A stretch of DNA of 64,000 nucleotides. It comes from Roseovarius confluentis. Its GTDB lineage: Bacteria; Pseudomonadota; Alphaproteobacteria; Rhodobacterales; Rhodobacteraceae. Below, in pieces: positions 1 to 9,042 of the stretch. Where the stretch lies: positions 186,001-250,000 of the forward strand of contig NZ_PPFE01000005.1 in NCBI RefSeq assembly GCF_002917925.1, given 5' to 3'. Position 1 is the first letter of the stretch. Each line of letters opens with the position of its first letter. Both the position numbers and the translations under genes were made by a program. A model generated the notes under the pieces. That model searched no databases, was not told where the DNA came from, and was given only the letters and a program-made list of their open reading frames with translations.

Positions 1-659
1 AAATAGCGCGGCTGTTTCGGGTCGGCCTCGATCTTGCGCCGCAACCGGGTGATCTGAACATCCACCGCGCGTTCCTGCGCCTGCCCCTTGTCGCGCCCCA
101 GATCCTCGACCAGCTTGGTGCGGCTGACCGGCTCGCGCAGGTTCTCGGCGAAGATGCGCATCAGCTGAACCTCGGTTGCCGTCAGCCGGACAAGGTCTTC
201 TCCGCGCATCAGTTCCGACCGTTCGATATCGAATCGCACCGGCCCCATGCTCAGCACCTTCGGTGCGGTATGCTCCGGCAGGGGTTCAGGCATCCGGCGC
301 AAGATCGCGTTGATCCGCAACAGCAATTCCTTGGGCTCGAACGGCTTGGCAAGATAGTCGTCCGCTCCGGCCTCCAGCCCCGCGATGCGCTCGTCGGTCT
401 CGCCCTTGGCGGTCAGCAAAAGGATGGGAGTCTCTATCGTCTCACGCAGCGACCGCGTCAGCGTCACGCCATCTTCGCCCGGCATCATCACGTCCATCAC
501 GATCAGGTCGAATTCAAGCCCCGACAACACGCGGCGCGCATGGCTTGCGTCCCGCGCGACCGAGACCAGAAACCCATTGCGCGCAAGGAACTTGCGCAGA
601 AGATCGCGGATGCGCTCGTCGTCATCGACGATCAGCAGGTGCGGCGCCGGATCGTTCAT
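1..659 (-). CDS. petR: OmpR-family response regulator, PetR-like (partial)
   Basis: The reading frame starts at 659 on the minus strand and runs off the left edge of the window, so the last residues are missing. About 219 codons are visible. The N-terminal receiver domain has the acidic cluster VDDDE at residues 11-15, the phospho-acceptor Asp56 in VMDVMMPG, and a conserved Lys in the LAKPFEPKEL stretch. A winged-helix DNA-binding domain of OmpR/PhoB type follows. The ATG overlaps the stop of the upstream MarR gene by ATGA, so the two are translationally coupled. An OmpR regulator directly behind a MarR regulator matches petP-petR of Rhodobacter capsulatus, known from the cytochrome bc1 region. 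That name is inferred from gene order and remembered similarity; the family assignment is secure. No histidine kinase is visible in the window. Confidence 0.85.
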   Translation of the reverse strand, partial: MNDPAPHLLIVDDDERIRDLLRKFLARNGFLVSVARDASHARRVLSGLEFDLIVMDVMMPGEDGVTLTRSLRETIETPILLLTAKGETDERIAGLEAGADDYLAKPFEPKELLLRINAILRRMPEPLPEHTAPKVLSMGPVRFDIERSELMRGEDLVRLTATEVQLMRIFAENLREPVSRTKLVEDLGRDKGQAQERAVDVQITRLRRKIEADPKQPRY

Positions 660-1153
660 GTATCTGCCTCCCGGATCGCATGGTACTTCCGCCGCATATC
701 CGGGTCCATCATTGCTTCCAGCACCTGCCGGAATCCCGCCACGGCCTCGGGGCCCGCCTTGCGATAGGCCGCCCGCATCCGGGCCCTTTGCGCATCGGAC
801 AAGGTCTGTTCCAGTCCGCGCCCCTTGTCCGTGAGGGTCAGGTGCCGTTCCCGCCGGTCCGTCTTGCCTTGCTGGCTTTCGACAAGTCCATCCTCGATCA
901 ACGTCCGCAGCACCCGGTTCAAGGATTGCTTCGTGACGCCCAGTATCCCCAATAGGTTGTTCACGGTCGTGCCGGGACGACGCGCGATGAAGTGCAGCGC
1001 GCGGTGATGTGCTCGGCCATAGGCCATCGTGGCAAGAATACGGTCCGGGTCGGCGGTGAACCCGCGATAGGCAAAGAACATTGCCTCGATCCCCTGGCGC
1101 AGCTGTTCATCCGTCAGAAACAGCAGGTTTTCGCCGCTATGCACCTCGGCCAT
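656..1153 (-). CDS. petP: MarR-family transcriptional regulator, PetP-like
   Basis: This gene encodes a 165-residue winged-helix regulator. The central region, with GILGVTKQSLNRVLRTLI as recognition helix and a TDRRERHLTLTDKG wing, is typical MarR. I chose the ATG at 1153 because a strong GGGAGG lies 6 nt upstream; an in-frame ATG at 1204 has no comparable site and would add 17 poorly conserved residues. The stop overlaps the start of the downstream response regulator (ATGA), so the pair is one operon. MarR proteins bind DNA as dimers and usually respond to small ligands; the ligand here is unknown. The PetP name is inferred from the petP-petR arrangement of Rhodobacter. Confidence 0.83.
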   Translation of the reverse strand: MAEVHSGENLLFLTDEQLRQGIEAMFFAYRGFTADPDRILATMAYGRAHHRALHFIARRPGTTVNNLLGILGVTKQSLNRVLRTLIEDGLVESQQGKTDRRERHLTLTDKGRGLEQTLSDAQRARMRAAYRKAGPEAVAGFRQVLEAMMDPDMRRKYHAIREADT

Positions 1154-1309
1154 GTTCGTCCTCCCGTCGCCTTGGCTGCCAAGATACGTCAGCCTTGTTG
1201 ACATTCCAAGATCAAACTGGTAGCGAATCGCAGTTTATGCGCAATTTTATGTCCACTTCGGACGTTTCTAGCGCAACAAATGAAAAGAGTCTGGGCTGAG
1301 GAGGCGAAA

Positions 1310-2176
1310 ATGGCAGCGTATGACGATCGCGACGGCAAGATCTGGATGGATGGCAAACTGGTCGAATGGCGGGACGCGAATGTGCATATCCTGACCCACG
1401 GCCTGCACTATGCCAGTTCCGTGTTCGAAGGCGAGCGGTGCTACAACGGCAAGATCTTTGAGAGCCGCAAGCACTCGGAACGTCTGCATTATTCTGCCGG
1501 GCAACTGGATTTCGAGATCCCCTATACAGTGGACGAGATCGAAGCCGCCAAAATGGAAGTACTGCAAGCCAACGGGTTCGAGAACGCCTATGTCCGCGCG
1601 GTCGCGTGGCGCGGCGCGGGCGAGGATATGGGCGTCGCATCGGCTCGTAATCCCGTTCGCCTGGCCATCGCCGCCTGGGAATGGGGCGCCTATTACGGTG
1701 ACGCCAAGATGAAGGGTGCCAAGCTCGATATCTCCAAGTGGAAGCGGCCCAGCCCCGAAACTATCCCCAGCCACGCCAAGGCGGCCGGTCTTTACATGAT
1801 CTGCACCCTTTCGAAACACGCCGCCGAGGCGAAGGGCTGTTCGGACGCCATGATGTTCGACTATCGCGGCTACGTGGCCGAGGCGACGGGCGCCAACATG
1901 TTCTTCGTCAAGGACGGCGAGGTGCATACGCCCGATCCCGATTGCTTTTTGAACGGGATCACGCGCCAGACGGTCATCGGGATGCTGAAGGACCGCCAGG
2001 TCAAGGTGCACGAGCGGCACATCATGCCCGAGGAACTGGAAGGTTTCGAGCAATGCTGGCTGACCGGCACCGCCGCCGAGGTCACGCCCGTGGGCCAGAT
2101 CGGTGATTACAATTTCGAGGTCGGCGCGCTGACTCGCGACATCGCGGAAAGCTACGAAAAACTGGTGCGCGCTTAG
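1310..2176 (+). CDS. ilvE: branched-chain amino acid aminotransferase
   Basis: This is a class IV PLP aminotransferase of 288 residues that interconverts leucine, isoleucine and valine with their 2-oxo acids, using 2-oxoglutarate/glutamate. Visible family signatures are THGLHYASSVFEGER near residues 29-43, the PLP-lysine context IPSHAKAAG with Lys157, and the C-terminal EATGANMFFVKDGE and LTGTAAEVTPV blocks. The start is fixed by TGAGGAGG at 1297-1304, just upstream of the ATG at 1310. A longer reading from 1280 lacks a ribosome site. It is divergent from the MarR/response-regulator pair and has the usual length of bacterial IlvE. It is probably cytoplasmic and stands alone. Confidence 0.93.
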   Translation: MAAYDDRDGKIWMDGKLVEWRDANVHILTHGLHYASSVFEGERCYNGKIFESRKHSERLHYSAGQLDFEIPYTVDEIEAAKMEVLQANGFENAYVRAVAWRGAGEDMGVASARNPVRLAIAAWEWGAYYGDAKMKGAKLDISKWKRPSPETIPSHAKAAGLYMICTLSKHAAEAKGCSDAMMFDYRGYVAEATGANMFFVKDGEVHTPDPDCFLNGITRQTVIGMLKDRQVKVHERHIMPEELEGFEQCWLTGTAAEVTPVGQIGDYNFEVGALTRDIAESYEKLVRA

Positions 2177-2205
2177 GTCTTGGCCTTCGCGTCGCAGACG
2201 ACCGC

Positions 2206-3594
2206 ATGAGCGTACGCACCGCAATTTCGGCCGCAGGCCTGGCTGACGGTGCGACGCTGTCGTTTCACCATCACCTGCGGAACGGCGACGACCTGATGCG
2301 CGAGGTCCTGCAGATCTGCGCCGAAGAGGGCCTGCGCAACCTGCACATCGCGCCCTCTTCGCTCTTTCCCTGCCATGCGGCACTGATCCCTTTCGTGAAA
2401 GACGGCACCGTTACACGGATCACCACATCCTACATGAACGGGCCTCTCGCCGAGGCGGTACAGCGCGGCCTTCTGCTTCATCCGGTCCGTCTGCAAACCC
2501 ATGGCGGGCGGGCTGAGGCCATTGCCTCAGGCCGACTGAAAATCGACGCGGCGTTCATCGCCACTCCGGCGGTGGACGCCAAACGCAACCTCGGCGGCGC
2601 CGCCGGCCCGAACGCGTGCGGCCCGCTGGGATACGCAATGGTCGATGCCGCCCATGCCGGCTTTGTCACGGCGGTCACCGATCATTATGTCCATGACCTG
2701 CCACGGGTTTGCATCCCGGCCGAGCAGGTCGATCTCGTGGTCACCGTCGACAGCATTGGTGATGCGCAGCAGGTGGCCTCTGGTACGACCGCCCGTGCGC
2801 CGTCTGCCAAGGGTCAGGCCATCGCCAACCTGACTGCCCGCCTCATTGCATGCAGCGGCCTTCTGAAAGATGGGTTCAGTTTCCAGACCGGCGCTGGCGC
2901 GACATCTCTTGCAGTCGCACGCAGCCTGGCGCCCGTCATGGCCGAACGCGGCGTGGTTGGCGACTTCGCGGCGGGCGGCATCACCGGGCCACTGGTGCAA
3001 ATGCTGCATTCCGGACTCTTCCGCCGTTTGCTCGACGTTCAGGCCTTCGACGGAGCCGCCGTGACCTCCTATGCCAATGACACCGCGCATCACGCGATGT
3101 CCGCGTGGGACTACGCGAGCCCTGCCAATCCCGACAGCGCGGCCTCCCGGCTTGACGTGATGATCCTCGGCGCGGCAGAGGTCGACATGAATTTCAACGT
3201 CAACGTGACCTGCACCAGCGACGGGCGGATCATCGGCGGATCGGGCGGCCATGCCGACACCGCTGCGGGCGCGAAGCTGGCCATCGTGACAACCCCGCTT
3301 TGCGCCGGCGGATTTCCCAAGCTGGTCGAACGCCTGACCTGTCTCACCACGCCGGGCAACACCATCGGCGCCGTGGTTACGGAAGAAGGCATCGCCATTT
3401 CCCCTGCCGCCCCGGAACTGGCGCGGGCCGCGAAGAGCGCCGGGTTGCCGCTGTCATCGCTCGACGAGCTGCGCCACAAGGCCGAAGCGCAGGCCACGCA
3501 ACGTGCAGCGCCGAAATTTGCGGACCGGGTTATTGCCGAATGCGAAGCGCCGGACGGCAAAGTTATAGATCACGTGCGCGCGCTTGTACCTTGA
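2206..3594 (+). CDS. citF: citrate lyase alpha subunit homologue (citrate:acetyl-ACP transferase type)
   Basis: The 462-residue protein aligns by eye with CitF along nearly its whole length. Shared blocks are TLSFHHHLRNGD near the N-terminus, SYMNGPLAEAVQRG, QTHGGRAEAI, FQTGAGATSLAVARSL, and the C-terminal pair MNFNVNVTCTSDG / GSGGHADTAAGAKL. CitF transfers the acyl carrier between acetyl and citryl groups in the citrate lyase complex. It is about 40 residues shorter than E. coli CitF at the N-terminus, and no clear ribosome site precedes 2206. It begins only 29 nt after ilvE, which suggests read-through or coupled expression. No citE, citD, citC or citG lies in the window, so a standard citrate lyase role cannot be assumed. 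It may be a stand-alone CoA-transferase. Confidence 0.82.
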   Translation: MSVRTAISAAGLADGATLSFHHHLRNGDDLMREVLQICAEEGLRNLHIAPSSLFPCHAALIPFVKDGTVTRITTSYMNGPLAEAVQRGLLLHPVRLQTHGGRAEAIASGRLKIDAAFIATPAVDAKRNLGGAAGPNACGPLGYAMVDAAHAGFVTAVTDHYVHDLPRVCIPAEQVDLVVTVDSIGDAQQVASGTTARAPSAKGQAIANLTARLIACSGLLKDGFSFQTGAGATSLAVARSLAPVMAERGVVGDFAAGGITGPLVQMLHSGLFRRLLDVQAFDGAAVTSYANDTAHHAMSAWDYASPANPDSAASRLDVMILGAAEVDMNFNVNVTCTSDGRIIGGSGGHADTAAGAKLAIVTTPLCAGGFPKLVERLTCLTTPGNTIGAVVTEEGIAISPAAPELARAAKSAGLPLSSLDELRHKAEAQATQRAAPKFADRVIAECEAPDGKVIDHVRALVP

Positions 3595-3601
3595 GCAAAA
3601 G

Positions 3602-3630
3602 AAAAGCCGGGCAAGCAGGCCCGGCTTCTC
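3602..3630. terminator. bidirectional terminator between convergent genes
   Basis: A perfect 9-bp inverted repeat, AAGCCGGGC (3604-3612) and GCCCGGCTT (3619-3627), has a 6-nt loop. It is flanked by A-rich sequence on the left and a C/T stretch on the right. It lies in the short gap between convergent citF and the ABC permease, so it can terminate both. Confidence 0.8.
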
Positions 3631-3648
3631 CTAAAGTTATCGTCAGGT

Positions 3649-4878
3649 TCAGCCCGGACTCAGCCCGCGCAGACGCTCGGACCGGCGGCGCAACAGCTCC
3701 ACCGTCGTCAGCAGCAGGATCGAGATCGTCACGAGGATCGTCGCCGCCGCAAGAATGGTGGGCGAGATCTGTTCGCGCAGGCCGGTAAACATCTGCCACG
3801 GCAGCGTCTGCTGCTGCGCCGAGCCGACGAACAGCACCACGACCACCTCGTCAAAGGACGTGATGAAGGCAAAGAGCCCGCCAGAGATCACCCCCGGCAA
3901 TATCAGCGGCATTTGAACCCGGAAGAACGTCGTCACCGGGTTCGCGCCCATGTTGGCCGAGGCCCGTGTCAGCGAGCGGTCAAAGCCAACAAGTGTTGCC
4001 GTCACCGTGATGATCACGAACGGCACGCCCAGTGCCGCGTGCGCCAGGATAACCTTCACATAGCCCACGAACGCTTGGTCGAGGCCAAGATTCGCCTCCA
4101 GCCAGTTGCCCAGCGGCGCGTAGAAGAAGAACATGCCGGTGGCCGAGATGATCAGCGGCACGATCATCGGCGAGATCAGGATTGCCATGATCGCCTGTCG
4201 CCCGGGAACGTGGCTTTGGGAAAGGCCGATGGCAGCCAATGTGCCGAGGCTTACCGAAATGAACGTGGCGAAAGGCGCGATGATCAGCGAGTTCTTCAGC
4301 GGCGTCATCCACTCGTCGGTGCCCAGGAAGTCGCGGTAGTGCTTCAGCGAATAGCCCTCGGCCTGGAAATTCAACATCTCGGGCGTGAAGGTAAAGAAGT
4401 TCTCGGCATTGAAGCTGAGCCACATCACGGGGATCAGCGGTGCGATCAGGAAGAAGAACACGAAGCCGCAGATGAAAAGGAACGTATTGTGCCAGAGAAC
4501 CTGCCCGGGAGTGTAGTAAATGGGCACGTTCTTGCGATAATCGCCGGTGTCGAGCCAGTAGGCGAACCAACTGAGCACCGCGCCGATGATGACACCGGAA
4601 ATCGCCGCGCCAAGACCGCCGGCAAGAAAGCCCGCGACAGCGAAAGCCGCGATTATACCCCAACGGGTTTGAGTGCGCTGGCCCGACATCTGATGCGCCA
4701 GCGCCGCGATACCCGCCCCGATCACCGCGCCGACCAGCGCGCCAAGCCACGGCTGGCCGTAAACATTACCCGCGACAAAGCCGAACATGGCGCCCAGAAC
4801 CGCCGTCAGCGGCAAAGTGAACCCGGTCAGCGGCGGGCGCGGAATGGTGACTGTGTAGCCATCGTCTTGATCGGTCAT
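3649..4878 (-). CDS. ABC transporter permease, PotC-type (spermidine/putrescine family)
   Basis: This inner-membrane permease has 409 residues and is the second permease of a four-gene uptake operon (ATPase, binding protein, permease, permease). The C-terminal half holds the binding-protein-dependent permease domain, with the EAA-like loop around TRASANMGANPVTTFFRVQMPLILPGV that contacts the ATPase. It is about 130 residues longer than ordinary PotC because of extra N-terminal hydrophobic segments (roughly residues 15-130), including a glycine/alanine-rich pair of helices. The start at 4878 lies 3 nt after the stop of the preceding permease, with a G-rich ribosome site inside that gene. Substrate is not determinable; the family transports polyamines or similar cations. 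Confidence 0.86.
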   Translation of the reverse strand: MTDQDDGYTVTIPRPPLTGFTLPLTAVLGAMFGFVAGNVYGQPWLGALVGAVIGAGIAALAHQMSGQRTQTRWGIIAAFAVAGFLAGGLGAAISGVIIGAVLSWFAYWLDTGDYRKNVPIYYTPGQVLWHNTFLFICGFVFFFLIAPLIPVMWLSFNAENFFTFTPEMLNFQAEGYSLKHYRDFLGTDEWMTPLKNSLIIAPFATFISVSLGTLAAIGLSQSHVPGRQAIMAILISPMIVPLIISATGMFFFYAPLGNWLEANLGLDQAFVGYVKVILAHAALGVPFVIITVTATLVGFDRSLTRASANMGANPVTTFFRVQMPLILPGVISGGLFAFITSFDEVVVVLFVGSAQQQTLPWQMFTGLREQISPTILAAATILVTISILLLTTVELLRRRSERLRGLSPG

Positions 4879-4881
4879 GAC

Positions 4882-6621
4882 CTAGCCCCCCAACTTGACG
4901 TTATCGATGCCCACGATCCTGTCGTAGCACCAGTAGAGCACCAGCACGACGACCAGCAGGATCGTTCCCAGCGCGGCCGCCAGACCCCAGTTCAGCGAGC
5001 TGGAAATGTGGTAAGCGATCCGGTTCGAGATGAAGACACCGTCGGTGCCGCCCACGATCTCGGGCGTGATGTAGTACCCGATCGACAGGATGAACACGAG
5101 GATCGAGCCCGCGCCGATGCCCGGCACCGATTGCGGGAAATAGACCCGCCAGAAGGCCGTGACGTTCGTCGCGCCCAGCGATTTCGCCGCACGAAGGTAA
5201 GATGGCGGGATTGTCTTCATCACCGAGTAGAGCGGCAGGATCATGAACGGCAACAGGATATGCGTCATGGCGATGATCGTGCCCGTCGCGTTGTTCATCA
5301 AGATTAATCGGTTCGCGTCATCCACGAAGCCAAGCCAGACGAGGATCTCGTTGATCACGCCCTGTTGCTGCAACAGCACCTTCCACGCGGAGGTCCGTAC
5401 CAGCAGTGAGGTCCAGAAGGGCAACAGAACAAGGATCATCAGCACGTTCGCCGTGCGCAGCGGCAAATTGGCGAGGATCCACGCCACCGGATAGCCCAGC
5501 AGGATACAGCTGCCGGTGATGACCAGCGACATGTAAAGCGTGCGCATGAACAGCTTGATGTAGATCTGCTGGTTCTCGGGCCGTGCCTCGACCCCGTCGA
5601 AACCAAGCTGGTAATCTGCGGCGTTCAGGAAGTAGCCCGATGTGTAGGGCGACTTGTAAACGTTGATCGTTTTCCAAGTCTGCGGGTTGCCCCAGCCCTC
5701 ATCGATCTCGAGGAACGATTCCTTGAAATTCTGTTGCGGCTGATCGGCCAGCATCTCCTGCGCAGCGCGAAGTTCCTCGGCGCCAAAGCCATTGTAGGAG
5801 GACACGTCGGCACCGGCCTGCAGTTCTTCGATCAGGGCAATCTTCACAGATTCCCACGGCTCTTCCTCGGCCACCACGTCTTCTTCGGCGATGGCCGTAA
5901 AAACCGCGAAGCTGGCGTATTCATAGGCCGTTCGCGGGAGAAGCGCGGAAATTTCCGCGCCGGGCAGGAAGCCGGTGCCGCCTGTGAACGCGTCGCCCGT
6001 CAGGGCTCGCAACCGGGCACGGGCACGGTCCAGCACGTCCTGGTCGGTGTTCTCGGCATTCTCACCGCCGCGCATCAGGTCGAACCAGAACGCCTCATTA
6101 TCCCAAGTGTCCTCGGCCAGATCCTCGAGCGCGTCGATCTGGTCTTCGCCAATCTCATCAAGGTCGCGCCCGACGGAGCGGAACTGCGAGGACAGGCCGG
6201 TTTGTTCGTAGTTCAGGCGCGTGCCCAGCTTGGTGTGTTCCTTCGCCTCGGAGGCGAGGAACAGGTCATAATAAAGCGCCTCGTAGACGGGCTCGTCCGG
6301 CAGGTCGCTTGCATTCGGATCCCACTCGGAAATCACGCTGACCGTCTGCGGCAGCGTGTCCGGTACAATCGTGTTGTCGACCGAACGCAACAGCATTGAA
6401 ACGATGGGAACGATAAAGGTAACCAGAACGAAGATCAGAAGCGGGGCGATCAGCAGCAGCGCCCGCATCTTCTGGCGGCGTAAGGTGCGCGAAAGACTTT
6501 TCTTGAGCGGTGTGCCGTCTGCGGCCAGAACCGGGCCGCTGTCGTTGCTGTCCGCAATGCGTAGCCCATCATCTGGCGTGGGCGCCGCCTTGCCGGTCGT
6601 GGCGTCAGTCACATCGCTCAT
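4882..6621 (-). CDS. ABC transporter permease, PotB-type with large extracytoplasmic insertion
   Basis: The 579-residue protein is the first permease of the Pot-type operon. One hydrophobic helix (about residues 52-80) is followed by some 275 mostly polar, acidic residues (about 81-356), then the usual PotB-like membrane core beginning near IYIKLFMRTLYMSLVITGS. The EAA-type motif LRAAKSLGATNVTAFWRVYFP lies near the C-terminal third. Ordinary PotB proteins are about 280-310 residues, so the insertion nearly doubles the length. By topology it should face the periplasm. The ATG at 6621 is preferred over more upstream starts because GGGGA precedes it. The insertion is acidic and helix-prone and matches nothing I recognise. 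Confidence 0.84.
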   Translation of the reverse strand: MSDVTDATTGKAAPTPDDGLRIADSNDSGPVLAADGTPLKKSLSRTLRRQKMRALLLIAPLLIFVLVTFIVPIVSMLLRSVDNTIVPDTLPQTVSVISEWDPNASDLPDEPVYEALYYDLFLASEAKEHTKLGTRLNYEQTGLSSQFRSVGRDLDEIGEDQIDALEDLAEDTWDNEAFWFDLMRGGENAENTDQDVLDRARARLRALTGDAFTGGTGFLPGAEISALLPRTAYEYASFAVFTAIAEEDVVAEEEPWESVKIALIEELQAGADVSSYNGFGAEELRAAQEMLADQPQQNFKESFLEIDEGWGNPQTWKTINVYKSPYTSGYFLNAADYQLGFDGVEARPENQQIYIKLFMRTLYMSLVITGSCILLGYPVAWILANLPLRTANVLMILVLLPFWTSLLVRTSAWKVLLQQQGVINEILVWLGFVDDANRLILMNNATGTIIAMTHILLPFMILPLYSVMKTIPPSYLRAAKSLGATNVTAFWRVYFPQSVPGIGAGSILVFILSIGYYITPEIVGGTDGVFISNRIAYHISSSLNWGLAAALGTILLVVVLVLYWCYDRIVGIDNVKLGG

Positions 6622-6666
6622 AAAGTCCCCGTCGGCAGATTGTTGATTTGTTTTTCTTATCGGTGT

Positions 6667-6690
6667 GGAAGGGCCGCGCGCGGCCCTTCC
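6667..6690. promoter_or_regulatory. intercistronic GC-rich hairpin after binding-protein gene
   Basis: A perfect 24-bp palindrome with arms GGAAGGGCCGCG / CGCGGCCCTTCC lies between the binding-protein stop (6712) and the next permease (start 6621). There is no T-run after it in the transcribed direction. It therefore looks like an mRNA-stabilising or partial-termination element rather than a full terminator. Confidence 0.6.
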
Positions 6691-6711
6691 AGGTAGCTTC
6701 AAGCGGACCGC

Positions 6712-7824
6712 TTATTGCGCCAGCCACGCCTGGAATTTGGCGTCGATGTCGTCGCGGTAGTCAGCCCAGAACTCGTAGTTGTAGAGGAACGTGTTCTCGG
6801 CGTTGTCCGGGTCGGTCGGCATGTGCGGAGCCATGTCGATACCCAGTTCCGCGTGCTGACCCACCAGCGGTGCCGAGGAGGCACGGGCCGGACCGTACGA
6901 GATGTACTTGGCCTGGTCGGCCAGACGCTGCGTGTCGGTCGCGAACATGATGAAGTCCTTGGCGCGGGCCAGGCGATCCTCGGGCAGGCCCTCGGGGATG
7001 ATCCAGCCGTCCAGGTCAAAGACCTGCGCGTCCCACATCATGCCGATCGGCTGATCCTGTTCTTCGATCGCGGCAAACAGGCGACCGTTGTAGGTCGAGC
7101 CCATGAAGACTTCGCCATCAGCCAGAAGCTGCGGCGTGTCGGCACCGGCGGACCACCAGATTACGTCGTCCTTGATGGTTGCCAGCTTGTCCAACGCCTG
7201 TTGCTGACCTTCAGCTGTGGCCAGAACGTCGTAGACTTCTTCTTTCGGAACGCCGTCACACAGCAGCGCCCATTCGACGTTGTTGATCGGGCGCTTCTCC
7301 AGCGCGCGCTTGCCCGGGTAGGTTTCCAAGTCGAACACGTCGCAGATGTCGTTGGGCGCTTCCACGCCTTCCGGAACCATGTCGGTGCGATAGCCGAAGG
7401 TGGTCGAATAGACGATCTGCGGGATGAAGCAGTCACCGACCAGCAGTTCACCGAAGTCTTCCTCGGCCGAGGTTCCGTCGGGTGCCGCGGCCAGGTCTTC
7501 CTCGGGGTCGATTTCCATCGCCAGACCTTCGTCGCACAGGCGCAGCGCGTCAGCGGCCACGACGTCGACGACGTCCCAGGTGATGTTCCCGGCCTCGTCC
7601 ATCGCGCGCAGCTTGGCCACGGCCTCGTTTAAGCTTTCGTCCCAGATCACTTCCAGGCCTTCGTTCATTTCCTGGTAGGGGTCGGTATACGCGTTCTTCT
7701 GGCTCGCCTGATAGGCGCCGCCCCAGGACACGACGGTCATCGAGTCGGCCATTTCCTGTGCGTGAGCCGACGCGGCTGCAACCGTCAGTGCGGTTGTGGC
7801 CATGAGTGTTTTCGTCAGTTTCAT
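6712..7824 (-). CDS. periplasmic substrate-binding protein, PotD/PotF family
   Basis: This exported binding protein of 370 residues begins with a clear signal peptide, MKLTKTLMATTALTVAAAS, cleaved near AHAQ. The mature part has the PotD-like opening (DSMTVVSWGGAYQASQKNAY) and late motifs such as PEGLPEDRLARAKDFIMF, typical of family 1 extracellular binding proteins for polyamine-type transporters. The ATG at 7824 was chosen because it starts the signal peptide and follows GGGAGT. It is the second gene of the operon, after the ATPase and before the two permeases. The true ligand is not predictable by eye. Other members of this group bind spermidine, putrescine or opine-like compounds. Confidence 0.87.
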   Translation of the reverse strand: MKLTKTLMATTALTVAAASAHAQEMADSMTVVSWGGAYQASQKNAYTDPYQEMNEGLEVIWDESLNEAVAKLRAMDEAGNITWDVVDVVAADALRLCDEGLAMEIDPEEDLAAAPDGTSAEEDFGELLVGDCFIPQIVYSTTFGYRTDMVPEGVEAPNDICDVFDLETYPGKRALEKRPINNVEWALLCDGVPKEEVYDVLATAEGQQQALDKLATIKDDVIWWSAGADTPQLLADGEVFMGSTYNGRLFAAIEEQDQPIGMMWDAQVFDLDGWIIPEGLPEDRLARAKDFIMFATDTQRLADQAKYISYGPARASSAPLVGQHAELGIDMAPHMPTDPDNAENTFLYNYEFWADYRDDIDAKFQAWLAQ

Positions 7825-7938
7825 GTCATACTCCCAAAAGTACTCCCGTTTACCTTTCGGGCCCCATGTCACGGGAACAACATGCGGACCTCGTTCTATC
7901 CGGGCTAGCTCAGAGGCCCGCCCGAATGCCTTAAACTC

Positions 7939-9042
7939 CTAGTTCGCATCCAGTGCGCGGCAATCTTCGGGCAGCCAGCCGATCTCTATCGTCTCACCCG
8001 GCTTGAGCCGCGTCTGGTCCGGCGCGTTCCGCGACTTGATCACGAAATTGTCGTTGCCCGCCACGCTGAGGCGCGTGCGGAAGATGTCACCCATATAGAT
8101 GAATTCCAGCACTTCGGCCTTGATCGTATGAGTGCCTTCCTTGAGGCGCTTCTTGTCGAATTCGACACGTTCAGGCCGGATCGAGACGCGGGTACGTTCG
8201 CCTACTTCGCTGACGTTGACCGGCTTGCAATCGATGATTCCACCATCGTCCAGCTGCACCTGCGCGAGACCGCCCTGGATCTCCTTGACGGTGCCTTCCA
8301 GCGTGTTGTTCTCGCCGATGAACTGCGCGACGAAGCTGTTCTGCGGGCTTTCGTACAGCTCGTCCGGTGGCGCAAGCTGCTGGATGCGGCCATCGTCGAA
8401 CACCGCGACGCGGTCCGACATTGTCAGTGCCTCGGTCTGGTCGTGGGTCACGTAGACCGTGGTGATGCCAAGATCATGCGCCAGATTGGTGATCTCGAAC
8501 TGCATGTGCTCACGCAATTGTTTGTCGAGTGCGCCCAGCGGTTCGTCCATAAGCACCAGCTCGGGCTCGAACACCAGAGCGCGGGCCAGCGCGATCCGCT
8601 GTTGCTGACCGCCCGAAAGCTGAGCCGGACGTCGGCCACCGAAGTCGCCCATCTGCACCATGTCCAGCGCCCGCTTGACCTTGGCCTCGCGGTCGGACTT
8701 GCCGATCTTGCGCACTTCCAGCGGGAAAGACAGGTTCTCGGCCACGGTCATGTGAGGAAATAGGGCGTAGTTCTGGAACACCATGCCGATGCCACGCTTG
8801 TGCGGCGGGATATCGTTGATGGAAACGCCATCAAGCAGAATGCGGCCGTGGGTGGCGGTCTCAAACCCCGCCAGCATCATCAGGCAGGTGGTCTTGCCCG
8901 ACCCGGACGGCCCGAGCATGGTCAGGAACTCGCCCTTGGGCATGGAAAGGTTCAGATCCTTCACGACAAGCGTCTCGCCGTCGTAGCTTTTCTGAACGCG
9001 ATCAAATGCGACGAACGCATCGCTCGCTTGCGCTTCGGTCAA
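7939..9042 (-). CDS. ABC transporter ATP-binding protein, PotA-type
   Basis: This is the cytoplasmic ATPase of the transporter, 367 residues from a TTG start at 9042. The TTG has GGGGAGACA just upstream, whereas an in-frame ATG at 9120 has no such site. Walker A (GPSGSGKT) lies at about residues 44-51, the signature LSGGQQQ at 142-148, and Walker B with MDEP at 165-168. A TOBE-type C-terminal domain follows (SIRPERVEF onwards), typical of PotA/MalK-like ATPases. It is the first gene of the leftward operon and shares a 430-nt divergent region with the M24 enzyme gene. The TTG start is my inference. Confidence 0.88.
   Translation of the reverse strand: MTEAQASDAFVAFDRVQKSYDGETLVVKDLNLSMPKGEFLTMLGPSGSGKTTCLMMLAGFETATHGRILLDGVSINDIPPHKRGIGMVFQNYALFPHMTVAENLSFPLEVRKIGKSDREAKVKRALDMVQMGDFGGRRPAQLSGGQQQRIALARALVFEPELVLMDEPLGALDKQLREHMQFEITNLAHDLGITTVYVTHDQTEALTMSDRVAVFDDGRIQQLAPPDELYESPQNSFVAQFIGENNTLEGTVKEIQGGLAQVQLDDGGIIDCKPVNVSEVGERTRVSIRPERVEFDKKRLKEGTHTIKAEVLEFIYMGDIFRTRLSVAGNDNFVIKSRNAPDQTRLKPGETIEIGWLPEDCRALDAN

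Noticed and set aside
3913-5307. 464-codon plus-strand open frame opposite the Pot-type permeases
   Set aside because: It is rich in Arg/Asp/His, has no ribosome site and lies fully opposite two permease genes.
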